From the NCBI GenBank assembly GCA_022827045.1, contig JAJDTQ010000043.1:1-39704 (forward strand): DNA of 39,704 nucleotides, read 5' to 3'. The notes under the pieces are model-generated. The model was not told where the DNA came from. It ran no database searches and was given only the letters and a program-made list of their open reading frames with translations. Below are positions 39,028 to 39,704 of the stretch, piece by piece. This DNA comes from Candidatus Binatia bacterium. GTDB taxonomy: Bacteria > Desulfobacterota_B > Binatia > UBA9968 > JAJDTQ01. Both the position numbers and the translations under genes were made by a program. Every line of letters begins with the position of its first letter. The first letter of the stretch is position 1.

Positions 39028-39704
39028 ATGTCCTTCCTGACAACCCTGGGCCAGGTGTACGAGGAGTACGCCGAGGGGAGCCGCAGGCAGTTCACCGGCG
39101 TTGCCGCCAAACTCGTCACCGGCTTCGCCATCCTGTACTCGTGCTACCACCTCTACGTGTTCCTCATAGGCGTCGGCAAGCTGAACGTGTTTCAGCACCG
39201 CTCGACGCATCTGCTGTGGCTCCTGGCCTTCTCCTTCATCGTCTACTCCCCCGGGGCCAAGAAGACGCGGGTGGGGTGGTGGGACTGGACCCTGGCGGGT
39301 ATTTCCATCGCCATCTGGGTCTACATGATGTTCAACCTCGAGCGCATCACCCTGTGGTTGAGCCTCATCGACGAGCCGCCGCTCTGGGACCTCATCTTCG
39401 GCACCCTGCTGGTCCTGCTTGTGCTGGAGGGGGTGCGGCGGGTGTCGAGGATGCCGCTGGTGCTCGTCACCGTGATCTTCCTCGCGTACATGTTCTGGGG
39501 AAATCTCCTCGGCGGAATCTGGTGGCACTCGGGCATGACCTTCGACCGGGTCATCGACGTGCTGTTCCTGAGCCCCCAGGGCATGTGGGGCTCGCTGATG
39601 AACATCTCCGCCACCTACATCATCTTGTTCGTGCTCTTCGGCCAGTTGCTGCTGCACCTGGGCGGGGCCGCGTTCTTCGTGGACCTGGCCGACGCCATGG
39701 CCGG
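39028..39704 (+). CDS. Fused TRAP transporter permease (4TM/12TM), 3' end missing
   Basis: From ATG 39028 the frame is open to the window end and gives at least 225 residues: MSFLTTLGQVYEEYAEGSRR, then membrane segments (KLVTGFAILYSCYHLYVFLI, LLWLLAFSFIVYSPG, WTLAGISIAIWVYMMF, LWDLIFGTLLVLLVLEGVRR, MPLVLVTVIFLAYMFWG), then SATYIILFVLFGQLL. The VLEGVRR and the extended N-terminal TM set are typical of the fused DctQM permeases that pair with TAXI receptors. Only the small-subunit-like part and the start of the large part are in the window. No clear ribosome binding site is seen. Confidence 0.9.
   Translation, partial: MSFLTTLGQVYEEYAEGSRRQFTGVAAKLVTGFAILYSCYHLYVFLIGVGKLNVFQHRSTHLLWLLAFSFIVYSPGAKKTRVGWWDWTLAGISIAIWVYMMFNLERITLWLSLIDEPPLWDLIFGTLLVLLVLEGVRRVSRMPLVLVTVIFLAYMFWGNLLGGIWWHSGMTFDRVIDVLFLSPQGMWGSLMNISATYIILFVLFGQLLLHLGGAAFFVDLADAMA

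Noticed and set aside
1..39704. tRNA, rRNA, CRISPR array or prophage
   Set aside because: No cloverleaf, rRNA motif, regularly spaced repeats, integrase or structural phage gene was recognised on reading; a tRNAscan and Rfam search would be needed to exclude small RNAs.

Overview
The window looks like chromosomal DNA from a high-GC, Gram-negative-type (diderm) bacterium. LolA, a TonB-type C-terminal domain, periplasmic binding proteins and a PBP4-type carboxypeptidase imply two membranes. The ftsK-lolA order is proteobacteria-like. The density of SDRs, amidohydrolases, TRAP/TTT transporters and a GrdEB-type selenoprotein pair resembles uncultured deltaproteobacterial or Tectomicrobia-like genomes, but this placement is a low-confidence inference. 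No rRNA, tRNA, CRISPR array or phage module was recognised. Every base lies in or within about 300 bases of a gene.

Layout. 1-8.3 kb is mostly housekeeping: ftsK (5' truncated), lolA, a DksA/TraR protein, a cupin, proC, two TPR proteins, a standalone RNA ligase and a retropepsin-like protease. Two 165-bp miniature inverted-repeat elements sit on the stop codons of lolA and proC. 8.3-12.7 kb is a co-directional catabolic-looking run: amidohydrolase, a 58-residue GatC-like protein, a degenerate M20 peptidase homologue, a split ThDP decarboxylase (ComD/ComE type) and a Rid-family protein, closed by a strong bidirectional terminator. 12.8-19 kb holds xthA, an ABC ATPase, two SDRs, a lipoprotein, an AAA/DUF4143 ATPase and a PQQ-type sugar dehydrogenase.

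19.0-23.4 kb (minus strand) is the most notable region: a DUF255 thioredoxin-fold protein, a GrdE-like protein and a GrdB-like selenoprotein. The grdB-like gene is read through an in-frame UGA at 19312-19314 into a matching C-terminus ending at 19066, and a hairpin fitting a bacterial SECIS follows the UGA. Residues central to glycine reductase chemistry are changed in both Grd-like proteins, and no grdA, grdC or grdD is present here.

23.5-30.3 kb carries an alpha/beta hydrolase coupled to a luciferase-like monooxygenase, an N-carbamoylsarcosine-amidase-like hydrolase, a glutathionyl-hydroquinone reductase, a PBP4-type carboxypeptidase and an SDR. 30.4-33.3 kb is a lower-GC iron-complex ABC import cassette with a palindromic operator on its promoter, probably acquired. 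33.3-37.8 kb (minus) is a tctCBA transporter operon followed by a MetE-core protein. 37.9 kb to the end is a TAXI-TRAP transporter whose fused permease runs off the window.
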